Of a stretch of DNA of 52,332 bases, positions 1 to 7,189 are shown piece by piece (the stretch's first letter is position 1; the number at the start of each line of letters is the position of its first letter). The stretch lies in the IMG/VR virus record IMGVR_UViG_3300035698_005240, positions 1-52,332 of that record. One strand, written 5' to 3'. Under the pieces are notes generated by a model that was given only the letters and a program-made list of their open reading frames with translations, searched no databases and was not told where the DNA came from. The translations under genes were made by a program, and so were the position numbers. Source of the stretch: a virus.

Positions 1-2
1 GT

Positions 3-464
3 CTCGGCGTAGCTTTCAGTCCCTCGGGTACTGAGATGGCCCTAGCCCACGGCACAAGCCCCTTCGTCTCTGCTTATACTTGGAGTGCTTCAGGTTTTGG
101 AACTAAATTTGCTAACCCAGGCACTTTACCACAAACATTAGGGTACGACGTAGCTTTTAGCCCTGCTGGTACTGAGATAGCTGTAGCTGACTGGGGAGGG
201 GCCTTCGTCTCTGCTTATCCTTGGAGTGCCTCAGGTTTTGGAACTAAATTTGCTAACCCCGCCACTCCGCCGACAGGCCTTAGCTACGGCGTAGGTTTCA
301 GTCCCCCGGGTACCGAGATAGTGGTAGGTCACGACGTAAGCCCCTTCGTCTCTGCTTATCCGTGGAGTACTTCGGGGTTTGGAACTAAATTTGCTAACCC
401 AACCACTTTACCGACAGGAATTGGTTTCGGCGTAGCTTTCACTGCCCTAGAAAATGAAACATAA
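3..464 (+). CDS. beta-propeller tail-fibre protein, C-terminal part (cut by window edge)
   Basis: The reading frame is open to the left edge, so this is the 3' end of a longer gene. Three full repeats of about 46 residues are visible, each with the core SAY(P/T)WS(A/T)SGFGTKFANP followed by VAFSPxGTE. They match the blades of the complete fibre at 1481-3286, so the two are paralogues. The last blade ends in VAFTAL, as in the other fibre, but runs four residues further (ENET) to TAA. It is probably a host-recognition fibre or tip; that role is inferred from position and architecture. Confidence 0.75.
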   Translation, partial: LGVAFSPSGTEMALAHGTSPFVSAYTWSASGFGTKFANPGTLPQTLGYDVAFSPAGTEIAVADWGGAFVSAYPWSASGFGTKFANPATPPTGLSYGVGFSPPGTEIVVGHDVSPFVSAYPWSTSGFGTKFANPTTLPTGIGFGVAFTALENET

Positions 465-533
465 ACTAAATCTGCTAATACTAGCACTTTACCAACAGAA
501 AACGGCTACAACGTAGCTTTAACCGCACTATAA
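465..533 (+). pseudogene. relic of a further propeller blade after the stop codon
   Basis: Directly after the TAA at 462-464 and in the same frame, 22 codons read TKSANTSTLPTE then NGYNVALTAL and a second TAA. This is a recognisable but decayed copy of the blade segment GTKFANPxTLPTG...VAFTAL. It looks like the end of a duplicated repeat unit cut off by the new stop. Only readthrough could make it protein. Confidence 0.6.
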
Positions 534-542
534 GGAATAAAA

Positions 543-854
543 ATGAAATATAAACAACTACCAAGCACCTACAAAGCAGACACTATTGCTAGCGCAATGT
601 ACGCAAGAGAGATTGAATATTTCCATTATGAGTTTGATGCCACTAACTTCAAGCATCTGATCAATAACGCCCCAGAAGGCGCAGACACAAAGGATATTCA
701 AGAAAGGCTTGCGTCTACGTTAGAACAAATGGTGGCGGTAGATAACACCTATAAAGCCTTAGAGGGTCAAATAATTGATCAAGACGAGCACGAAGCGGCG
801 GTAATTAGAACTGCTAGGGAGAGAGAAGAAGATGCGCTACATTCAGACAAATAA
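543..854 (+). CDS. small fibre-associated protein, unknown function
   Basis: 103 residues, starting MKYKQLPSTYKADTIASA, acidic and mostly helical by composition, with no recognised domain. It follows the fibre gene by 9 bp and overlaps the next gene by 23 bp. That position is typical of tail-fibre assembly or chaperone genes, a role suggested only by context. A decayed copy of its first 16 codons lies behind the second fibre gene (3287-3345), so gene and fibre were duplicated together. Confidence 0.75.
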   Translation: MKYKQLPSTYKADTIASAMYAREIEYFHYEFDATNFKHLINNAPEGADTKDIQERLASTLEQMVAVDNTYKALEGQIIDQDEHEAAVIRTAREREEDALHSDK

Positions 855-1377
855 AGGAATTTTTGTCCGCCATATTTTTAATGAATTTGAAATCATTAAG
901 TGGGACGAAAGCCATAAAACTTCTGTTAGAAAACTGCCTGAAGACAAGCGCGTGGAGTTTGGCATATCCCGGCTACAAATGGTCACACCGCCTGCCTGCG
1001 ATAGAGCCTCACAGACAAGAAGCGAGGTTGACGCCGTTCTTATAGAGGGCGTATGGACTCAAAGCTGGCTGGTGACTGATCTTGAAGGAGACGAATTGGC
1101 AGCTGCGCAATTAGAGGGAGAGGACACGGACACAAAAAACTCTAAGTTTACAGGCATAGAGATACTAGGCGTTATGTGTTCGGCTACTGGCAAGGACCAA
1201 GATAAGTTAGCGGCAGTTGCAATAGGCGTTCTACTTATACGCGCTAAGGGCGAAAAATTCCCTGCTAGCGTTTTCGAGTTTAAAAACGGCAACGAGCTAG
1301 TTATAACAGATGAAAACTTTGATGTTATTTACCCTATTTGGTTTAATTTCAGGCAGTCGTTTTTCCCCGTTAAATAA
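832..1377 (+). CDS. putative tail-fibre assembly-like protein
   Basis: 181 residues. The start ATG lies inside the preceding gene behind a purine-rich GGAGAGAGAAGAAG ribosome site. Residues about 70-90 (VWTQSWLVTDLEGDELAAA) resemble the short segment, aromatic residues then a Dlt-Ee motif, often seen in tail-fibre assembly proteins. The C-terminal half (IYPIWFNF near the end) is not recognised. It sits between two fibre genes. Function is inferred from context and is uncertain. Confidence 0.7.
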   Translation: MRYIQTNKGIFVRHIFNEFEIIKWDESHKTSVRKLPEDKRVEFGISRLQMVTPPACDRASQTRSEVDAVLIEGVWTQSWLVTDLEGDELAAAQLEGEDTDTKNSKFTGIEILGVMCSATGKDQDKLAAVAIGVLLIRAKGEKFPASVFEFKNGNELVITDENFDVIYPIWFNFRQSFFPVK

Positions 1378-1480
1378 AAAGTTTTATAGCAAATATAAAC
1401 AACTACAACCAATAGCTCTGAGGCGGCTTTGCTAATACCGCCTACACAGCACCATAAAGCATAAATGGAGATACAGCGTA

Positions 1481-3286
1481 ATGGCTGATTTAATACAAAT
1501 ACGCCGAGACACAGCGGCGAACTGGACTTCTGCAAACCCTACGCTGGCTCAAGGCGAACTGGGTGCAGAGATAGACACTAATAAAGTTAAGATAGGTGAT
1601 GCGTCTACAGCTTGGAATAGCTTGGACTATCTAATTGATACTCTCCCCTCTTTCATAGCGGGTGACGATATAGCCTCGGCAACTGCGATAGATTTAACAC
1701 AGGCCACGGGTAGTACTGTAGTTATTACAGGTACAACGGAATCAACTAGCTTGGTAATGACCTCTGGACAGCAAATAACCTTGCTTCCCTCTGGTACATG
1801 GCCAATGACGTTTGATGCCACAACAATGAACATCAACGGTGGCGTGGACTATACTTGCTCACCGGGTGATAGAATTCTTGCCGTTAAAGATTTAGCAGGT
1901 GTTATTCGCGTCACTGTCATAAAGCAGGATGGTACTGCTCTTGTTGCTGCGGCAGCAGGCGTTAGATACCCACAAAACTCACAGTCGGCAGACTACACGC
2001 TAGTCATAGGCGATGCAGGCAAGAGTATTTTCCACCCCGAGTCTGACACTGATGAAAGAACTTTCACCATACCTGCAAACGCAAGCGTTGCTTTTGATAT
2101 CGGCACAATTATTCTTTTTATGAACGAATATGGCGCTGGAAGTCTTGATGTGGCCATAAATGCGGACACAATAGAAGATTCAAGCGGAAATACAGGAACC
2201 GTCACGCTTCGAGACGGCAATGTTTTAACTGCATTGAAAGTAACTTCAACGAAATGGATGGTATGGGCCGAAAACGAAATAGCAGACCCTTCATATGCGT
2301 TGGCTATTGCTCAGCAGTCAGCCCCTGGCGCAATAGCTTACATGTGGAGTAGTGCGGGGTTTGGAACCAGATTTGCCGATCACGGCACTGCGTCCTTTAA
2401 CTCGGCCTACGACATAGCTTTCAGCCCAAGTGGCACTGAGCTGGTAGTCGCTGGACAATCGGCCCCTTACATCGTTGTCTTTGCTTGGAGTGCCTCAGGT
2501 TTTGGAACTAGATTTGCCGACCCGGCCACTTTGCCAACAGGAACTGGCCAAAGCGTAGCTTTCAGCCCCGCCGGAACTGAGGTGGCTATATCTCACACCA
2601 CAAGCCCCCTCGTCACTGCTTATCCATGGAGTGCTTCAGGGTTCGGAACCAAATTCGCCAACCCCTCCACTCTACCAGTGGGAAGTCAGGCGGAAGCCTT
2701 AGCTTTCAGCCCCGCCGGAACCGAGTTGGTCGTGGGTCACATTAACAACCCCTACATCACTGCTTATGCTTGGAGTGCTTCAGGATTCGGGACCAAATTC
2801 GCCAATCCGGCCCCAGGGCTACCGAACAGGGTTTACGGCGGCCTAGCTTTCAGCCCCGCCGGAACTGAGCTGGCCGTCGCCCACCTCAACAGCCCCTACG
2901 TCACTGCTTATGCTTGGAGTGCTTCAGGTTTCGGAACCAAATTTGCGAACCCAAGCACTTTGCCGACAGGGGGTGGTTCCGGCGTAGTTTTCAGCCCCGC
3001 CGGAACTGAGGTGATCGTGGGTCACAGCTCAAGCCCTTACGTCTCTGCTTATCCGTGGAGTACTTCGGGGTTTGGAACTAAATTCGCCAATCCGGCCACT
3101 TTGCCGACAGGGGATGGTAACGGCTTTGCTTTCAGTCCCACCGGCACTGAGTTGATCGTGGCGCACAGCACAGCCCCTTGGGTCACTGGTTATCCGTGGA
3201 GTGCTTCAGGGTTCGGAACCAAATTCGCCAACCCAGCCACTATACCAACTGCTGTTGGAAAAGGCGCGGCTTTCACTGCCATATAA
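1481..3286 (+). CDS. tail fibre with Mtd-like N-terminus and seven-bladed beta-propeller
   Basis: 601 residues. Residues 1-50 (IQIRRDTAANW, TLAQGELGAE, KIGDASTAWNSL) match the N-terminal domain found in Mtd-type and other phage receptor-binding proteins. Residues about 60-265 look like beta-rich shaft. Residues about 272-601 hold seven repeats of about 46 residues, each with (A/P)W S.SGFGT(K/R)FA(N/D)P then AFSPxGTE.xV. The first repeat is preceded by a lone strand YALAIAQQS, and the last lacks the TELxVAH strand and ends FTAI. This fits a seven-bladed propeller closed by a velcro strand from the N-terminal side. Expected to sit at the tail and bind the host surface. Confidence 0.85.
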   Translation: MADLIQIRRDTAANWTSANPTLAQGELGAEIDTNKVKIGDASTAWNSLDYLIDTLPSFIAGDDIASATAIDLTQATGSTVVITGTTESTSLVMTSGQQITLLPSGTWPMTFDATTMNINGGVDYTCSPGDRILAVKDLAGVIRVTVIKQDGTALVAAAAGVRYPQNSQSADYTLVIGDAGKSIFHPESDTDERTFTIPANASVAFDIGTIILFMNEYGAGSLDVAINADTIEDSSGNTGTVTLRDGNVLTALKVTSTKWMVWAENEIADPSYALAIAQQSAPGAIAYMWSSAGFGTRFADHGTASFNSAYDIAFSPSGTELVVAGQSAPYIVVFAWSASGFGTRFADPATLPTGTGQSVAFSPAGTEVAISHTTSPLVTAYPWSASGFGTKFANPSTLPVGSQAEALAFSPAGTELVVGHINNPYITAYAWSASGFGTKFANPAPGLPNRVYGGLAFSPAGTELAVAHLNSPYVTAYAWSASGFGTKFANPSTLPTGGGSGVVFSPAGTEVIVGHSSSPYVSAYPWSTSGFGTKFANPATLPTGDGNGFAFSPTGTELIVAHSTAPWVTGYPWSASGFGTKFANPATIPTAVGKGAAFTAI

Positions 3287-3345
3287 GGAATAAAATACGA
3301 ACAACTACCAAGCACTTATAAATCTGACACTATTGCCAGAGACTG
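3287..3345 (+). pseudogene. decayed start of a copy of the 543-854 gene
   Basis: Right after the fibre stop, the DNA repeats the sequence that follows the upstream fibre: GGAATAAAA, then a frame reading YEQLPSTYKSDTIARD and TGA. The intact gene has YKQLPSTYKADTIASA. The ATG and the following A are missing, so this copy cannot start. It shows that the unit fibre plus small gene was once tandemly duplicated. Confidence 0.7.
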
Positions 3346-3367
3346 ACAGTACTTATAAAACTTTTAT

Positions 3368-3411
3368 AAAGACAATAAAAAGCCCCGATTAAGGGGCTTT
3401 TTATTGTCTTT
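3368..3411. terminator. bidirectional terminator between fibre genes and reductase operon
   Basis: A perfect 19-bp stem with a six-base loop (GATTAA); the lower part gives A-run/T-run tails on both strands and the core is AGCCCC/GGGGCT. It lies exactly where the + fibre unit and the - early unit converge, so it can stop transcription from both sides. Confidence 0.9.
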
Positions 3412-3748
3412 ATATTTCTACTACTTCAACATATAGCCCCAGTAAGCGAGCTATTTTTATCATATCTTTCGTTCCAGAAGATCGACCATCCCAAAAGGCT
3501 ATAAGACGGTCTGCATACTCGGCCATCTCAGCATTCCTTGCAGCACCTGCTGCTTTCCCATACCTACCCCAATCTGCGGGGAAAAGAATAACTGGAATAT
3601 CGTAGTATATTCCATATTGTTGTCCTAAGGTATCCGCCCCTCTAGCTCCTCCACATACTATCTCTGATATATCTTGGTAGTAGCTAACTACAGCGTCTAC
3701 GACACTGTAGTCCTCAAAGTCCCTACCTCCAGCTATAATGGTTTTAAT
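3410..3748 (-). CDS. SLOG-superfamily (DUF2493/YpsA-like) protein, apparent ATT start
   Basis: 112 residues. It begins (I)KTIIAGGRDFEDY, followed by CGGARGADTLG near residue 37, ILFPADWGRYGKAAG and RNAEMAEYAD: the nucleotide-binding pattern of the DprA/YpsA-like SLOG family found in many phages. There is no in-frame ATG, GTG or TTG between the upstream stop and the conserved first strand; the only start giving the usual M(K/R)xIIAG N-terminus is ATT at 3748-3746, just behind the reductase stop. The stop codon lies at the edge of the terminator stem. Function probably nucleotide or ligand sensing; exact role unknown. Confidence 0.75.
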   Translation of the reverse strand: MKTIIAGGRDFEDYSVVDAVVSYYQDISEIVCGGARGADTLGQQYGIYYDIPVILFPADWGRYGKAAGAARNAEMAEYADRLIAFWDGRSSGTKDMIKIARLLGLYVEVVEI

Positions 3749-3753
3749 TACAC

Positions 3754-5670
3754 CTATAGCTCACAAGCTCCTCCGACACAGGCTAGTTCCTGGCTGCCTG
3801 TCGTCATATCAGTTAGCTCATACTTAGCTAACTCTTCCCACTTAAAGTCAGGCATCTTAGCTAATAGCTCAGTATATCCTTCCTCTGTGCACGCTTGATA
3901 TGGCGCTTGCTGGTATGTGTGATCACTTTTAGGTAGTAGAGATATACCACTCATGAAATCAAAGTTCTTCCATACCCAAGAGCACACATCTAAAAACTCT
4001 TCGTCTGTGTAATATATAGTCACACTAGGCTTATGCTCACACCAGCTATCTTGGTACTGCTTCCACAGTTTGATCTGTTCTATAGCAGTAACATCATCTA
4101 CAGTAACACAATCTTCTGGTGCTTTGACCGGAAAGCTAAATACTAGATTGCTGTCTTTAGTAACGTCTGTCTCACACGGAAATCCTTCTTGTTCCATGTA
4201 CTGAGCCATTGGGTCTTTCTTATCTGCTCTAACCGTTCTGATGTAGTACTGGCTAAAGCGCGGGTGAATACCTGAAGCAGAGTTTACTAACTGCGATACG
4301 GTGCCAGAAGGCTTAACGCAAGTTATTGCAGCAGATTGGTTGATACCAAGCTTAGCAGCCCATACCTTGTTAGTATGGATAGCACTTTGTTTTAACCTAT
4401 CTAACATCTGTTCTGTTGCTACTGAAACGCTACCTGTTAGCTTATTATCTGTTATGCCCGTTAAAGACAATCCCAGCAAAGCTTCTTCAGCTGTATTAGT
4501 TTGCCACTTTTTACGCAGGTATCTAAAGTCAGTAAGAGTAGCTTGTAGTGTACCTAATATTGCAGCTAGGCGTACCTTGCGTTGCAAATCTTCTTCAGTA
4601 TCATCAGCTCTAATAACAACTTCGCTCAAGTTACAGAATTGGTTAGGTCTAAGTATTATCTCGGAACAAGGATTTGTACCAAAAGCATAAGTATTATCTC
4701 TTCTTCCATTAAGACCAGCGATGTTCTGTGCAGCTTTGCGGCTAAATAATCCACGCTCTCCTGCCTTGCTTTCATATAACGCCCTCATTTCATCTAGGAA
4801 AAAATCAAACTCTGGCTTATCAGTGTAGCAAGCAGAGTTGTTTGCTAAAGCTCTTTGACCATCAGTAACCCACCACTGACCTGTTTTAGCCGTTCTAAGT
4901 CTGCCATCTGAAGGGTTAGACAGACTAATAAGAGCAGAACGACGAACGCCTCCAACTACTATTACTTCTGCTATCTTACAGCATAGATCGTGACACTCTA
5001 ATGAGGTTAACTTTCTGCCTGCGGCTTTTTTGAACATCTCTACAGTAAAGGAGAATAGGCCTGTAAGAGGGTCACTTCCACTAGCGCGGCCTCCGAAAGT
5101 CTTAAGTCTAGCGCCTGCGGGTCTGACTCTGCTAACGTCCCAGCTGGGTACTTGACCGGCATATAATAGACTAAGCAGTTCTCGCATAGATTTAGCCCAT
5201 CCAATCTTGCTGTCGTCTACATTAATAACAGTTTCTGTTGCGTAAAGCTCTTCGGCTACTTCTGGTAAGCTGCCTACGTACTGTCTTTCTACAGAGAATC
5301 CTACTCCTGTGCCGCACATAAGAATGTACATAAGCTCATCAAAAGCTCTAACACTGTCTATCGGCAGGTAACTACAGTTAAAGCCCGCTACGTTATCTCT
5401 GTCCAATGCCTTTCCAGCAGTCATAAGGCACCGCATACTAGGCATAACCTCTAGATTTGTTATAGCCAATCGTAGCTCTTCCGCTGTTTCAGCGTCTAAT
5501 CCTCCTCGTGCTACAAAGAAGTCTATATATCTCTGTACAGTTTCTGGCCAGGTTTCTCTACGCTCTTCTTGGTCGTCCCATCGCGCATATCTTGATGCGG
5601 CTATATATTTTTGATAATTATCCAATCTACTTAATCTCCTGTCTTTCCTCGGCCTTTTCAGTGCAGCCAC
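3754..5670 (-). CDS. nrdJ: adenosylcobalamin-dependent (class II) ribonucleoside-triphosphate reductase
   Basis: 638 residues. It reduces ribonucleotides to deoxyribonucleotides using a radical from coenzyme B12. Visible signatures: FNCSYLPIDS and MCGTGVGFSVE (substrate/effector region), GGVRRSALISLSN, NPCSEI with the radical-site cysteine near residue 340, CNLSEV, and the C-terminal redox pair in CVGGAC. It resembles the monomeric Lactobacillus-type enzyme. The frame starts with GTG at 5670; the ribosome site is weak and the exact N-terminus uncertain, but the conserved RRETWPETVQRY lies well inside. It lets the phage make dNTPs with or without oxygen if cobalamin is available. Confidence 0.95.
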   Translation of the reverse strand: MAALKRPRKDRRLSRLDNYQKYIAASRYARWDDQEERRETWPETVQRYIDFFVARGGLDAETAEELRLAITNLEVMPSMRCLMTAGKALDRDNVAGFNCSYLPIDSVRAFDELMYILMCGTGVGFSVERQYVGSLPEVAEELYATETVINVDDSKIGWAKSMRELLSLLYAGQVPSWDVSRVRPAGARLKTFGGRASGSDPLTGLFSFTVEMFKKAAGRKLTSLECHDLCCKIAEVIVVGGVRRSALISLSNPSDGRLRTAKTGQWWVTDGQRALANNSACYTDKPEFDFFLDEMRALYESKAGERGLFSRKAAQNIAGLNGRRDNTYAFGTNPCSEIILRPNQFCNLSEVVIRADDTEEDLQRKVRLAAILGTLQATLTDFRYLRKKWQTNTAEEALLGLSLTGITDNKLTGSVSVATEQMLDRLKQSAIHTNKVWAAKLGINQSAAITCVKPSGTVSQLVNSASGIHPRFSQYYIRTVRADKKDPMAQYMEQEGFPCETDVTKDSNLVFSFPVKAPEDCVTVDDVTAIEQIKLWKQYQDSWCEHKPSVTIYYTDEEFLDVCSWVWKNFDFMSGISLLPKSDHTYQQAPYQACTEEGYTELLAKMPDFKWEELAKYELTDMTTGSQELACVGGACEL

Positions 5671-5723
5671 ATGCTGCCACAGGCATCGTTTTACTACTGT
5701 TCCTGGGGCACTATTTTGTTGTT

Positions 5724-6566
5724 CTAACTGTTTACAGTCATCATCTTCTGCTGTATTTCTAGGCAGTTCGAGGAACCTATCGCATCATCGCAATAAGTTA
5801 ATAGGTCCATCAACTCATAATTAAGAGGTATTATTTCACCACTATTATTTAATGATTGAATGTATTTATACTTACTATCTATAGGCAGAGCATCATAAAT
5901 GTCCATAGCACTGCCATATTGTTGTACTAAGCCTGAGGCTCTTTTAGGCCCTATCCCTGCTACACCCATAACTCCATCTCCAGGGTCTCCGATTAGGCAC
6001 TTATAAGAGATATATTCTTCTGGAGAAACATCGTAATGCTCAGACCAGTTATCTAGTGTTATCTCTTTCCTAGTGATATAGGAGAACCTGTTTACTGTAT
6101 CCGATATTAGTAAATCCCAATCTCGGTCAGTCGATATAAGCCATATATAATCTAAGTTATACTTATCCTTATACCGTACTAAATGCGCTGCAATATCGTC
6201 CGCTTCTACTTTGTCAAATCGCAGCACCTCGTATTCCTCGGCTAAAAGCTCTAGCGTGGCTTCGAACTCTTCGAAGAAATCTATAAAAGCCTGACGCTCT
6301 GCTTCTGTTTGCTCCTTAAACTTATCTTTACGATTTTGTTTATAATCGGGGCTAAGTCCCTTCCTAAAGGAAGAAGAGCCCTGATCGGCAGTAATAATGA
6401 TTCTACCACATTTGTATGATTGAGCCAAAGATTTAACCGTAGTCACGTAGTCATTTCGGAAGTCTACGCTACCTTTATGTTTCCACCTAAAAGCTAGGTT
6501 TAAAGCGTCTACTACTAGCACTCTATTCTCTGACTTAGAAGTTGCTTGACTAAAAGTCTTCGCCAT
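5724..6566 (-). CDS. T5 D15-type 5'-3' flap exonuclease
   Basis: 280 residues, colinear with the T5 flap endonuclease: VVDALNLAFRWKH (N-terminal metal site), FRKGLSPDYKQNR (clamp region), VEADDIAAHL, LISTDRDWDLL and the helix-hairpin-helix GVAGIGPKRASGL. It removes flaps and primers and degrades DNA 5'-3' in replication and recombination. The ATG at 6566 is chosen because AAGGAG lies six bases upstream; the frame opens further but has no better start. Confidence 0.95.
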   Translation of the reverse strand: MAKTFSQATSKSENRVLVVDALNLAFRWKHKGSVDFRNDYVTTVKSLAQSYKCGRIIITADQGSSSFRKGLSPDYKQNRKDKFKEQTEAERQAFIDFFEEFEATLELLAEEYEVLRFDKVEADDIAAHLVRYKDKYNLDYIWLISTDRDWDLLISDTVNRFSYITRKEITLDNWSEHYDVSPEEYISYKCLIGDPGDGVMGVAGIGPKRASGLVQQYGSAMDIYDALPIDSKYKYIQSLNNSGEIIPLNYELMDLLTYCDDAIGSSNCLEIQQKMMTVNS

Positions 6567-6741
6567 CGTCTTCTCCTTCTTTAAACATCCACCAAGTACT
6601 AAGTACTGCACCAATCACACCTAAAGCCGCAAAATAAAATGGATTAGTGGTTCCCAAGGCTTCAGCGCAAAATATTATGGTAAGTACTAGTACAACTAAG
6701 CATACAAAGAACTTACTTTCTTTCTCAGTAAATAAAAAAAT
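6550..6741 (-). CDS. small two-helix membrane protein, apparent ATT start
   Basis: 63 residues. Two hydrophobic segments (FFVCLVVLVLTIIFCA, residues about 11-26; FYFAALGVIGAVLSTWW, about 35-51) are followed by an acidic tail. No canonical start precedes the first helix; an ATT at 6741 follows GAGGAGAAGG with normal spacing and is the only plausible start. The gene overlaps the resolvase stop and the exonuclease start, as expected for a translationally coupled member of the operon. Function unknown. Confidence 0.55.
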   Translation of the reverse strand: MFLFTEKESKFFVCLVVLVLTIIFCAEALGTTNPFYFAALGVIGAVLSTWWMFKEGEDDGEDF

Positions 6742-7186
6742 CTACCTTCTCCTCTTTTAGCCATTCATCCGCTACCATTACATAACAGCTTAGCCAGTTT
6801 ATTTCTATAAATTGCTTTGTCGCTGCTGGTTTTATATTTGTAACTACAAATACTTTGGAACGGTTATATTTAAAGAATAATAAAGGCTCTTGTGTACCGC
6901 CTTTAGCTTGTTGTTCTACTTTTACCCACCATCTGATTAAATTATTAGTCTTTGGCTGGGTAAACAGTTTGTCTGATAAAGGAGAGTCAGCGTAGTTTTT
7001 GACTTCTATACAAAATCTATTCCTACGCATCACGCCTTCGCCTTTGTCAGGGACATATAAGTCCCCCTTTAGATATTCTAGTGCGCCAGAGGCAGGAACT
7101 CTTTCAAATTTCTCACCTGTAGCTTCCCGTAGCATATCTCTTACTAAGTACTCCCCCCGTGCTCCTTTTGCTCTTGAATCTACCAT
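6725..7186 (-). CDS. Hjc-type Holliday-junction resolvase-like endonuclease
   Basis: 153 residues. The order SRAKGARGEYLV..ML near the N-terminus, RVPASGAL, KGDLYVP and FCIEVKNY is the catalytic pattern (E...GD...ExK) of archaeal-type resolvases of the PD-(D/E)xK fold. T5-like phages carry such a gene (D14) in the same place between the exonuclease and the SbcC homologue. It probably resolves branched recombination or replication intermediates before packaging. Confidence 0.85.
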   Translation of the reverse strand: MVDSRAKGARGEYLVRDMLREATGEKFERVPASGALEYLKGDLYVPDKGEGVMRRNRFCIEVKNYADSPLSDKLFTQPKTNNLIRWWVKVEQQAKGGTQEPLLFFKYNRSKVFVVTNIKPAATKQFIEINWLSCYVMVADEWLKEEKVDFFIY

Positions 7187-7189
7187 ACA

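Noticed and set aside
1481-3286. Diversity-generating retroelement suggested by the Mtd-like N-terminus
   Set aside because: No reverse transcriptase gene, no template/variable repeat pair and no adenine-biased variation are visible in the window; the N-terminal domain alone is common in fibres.
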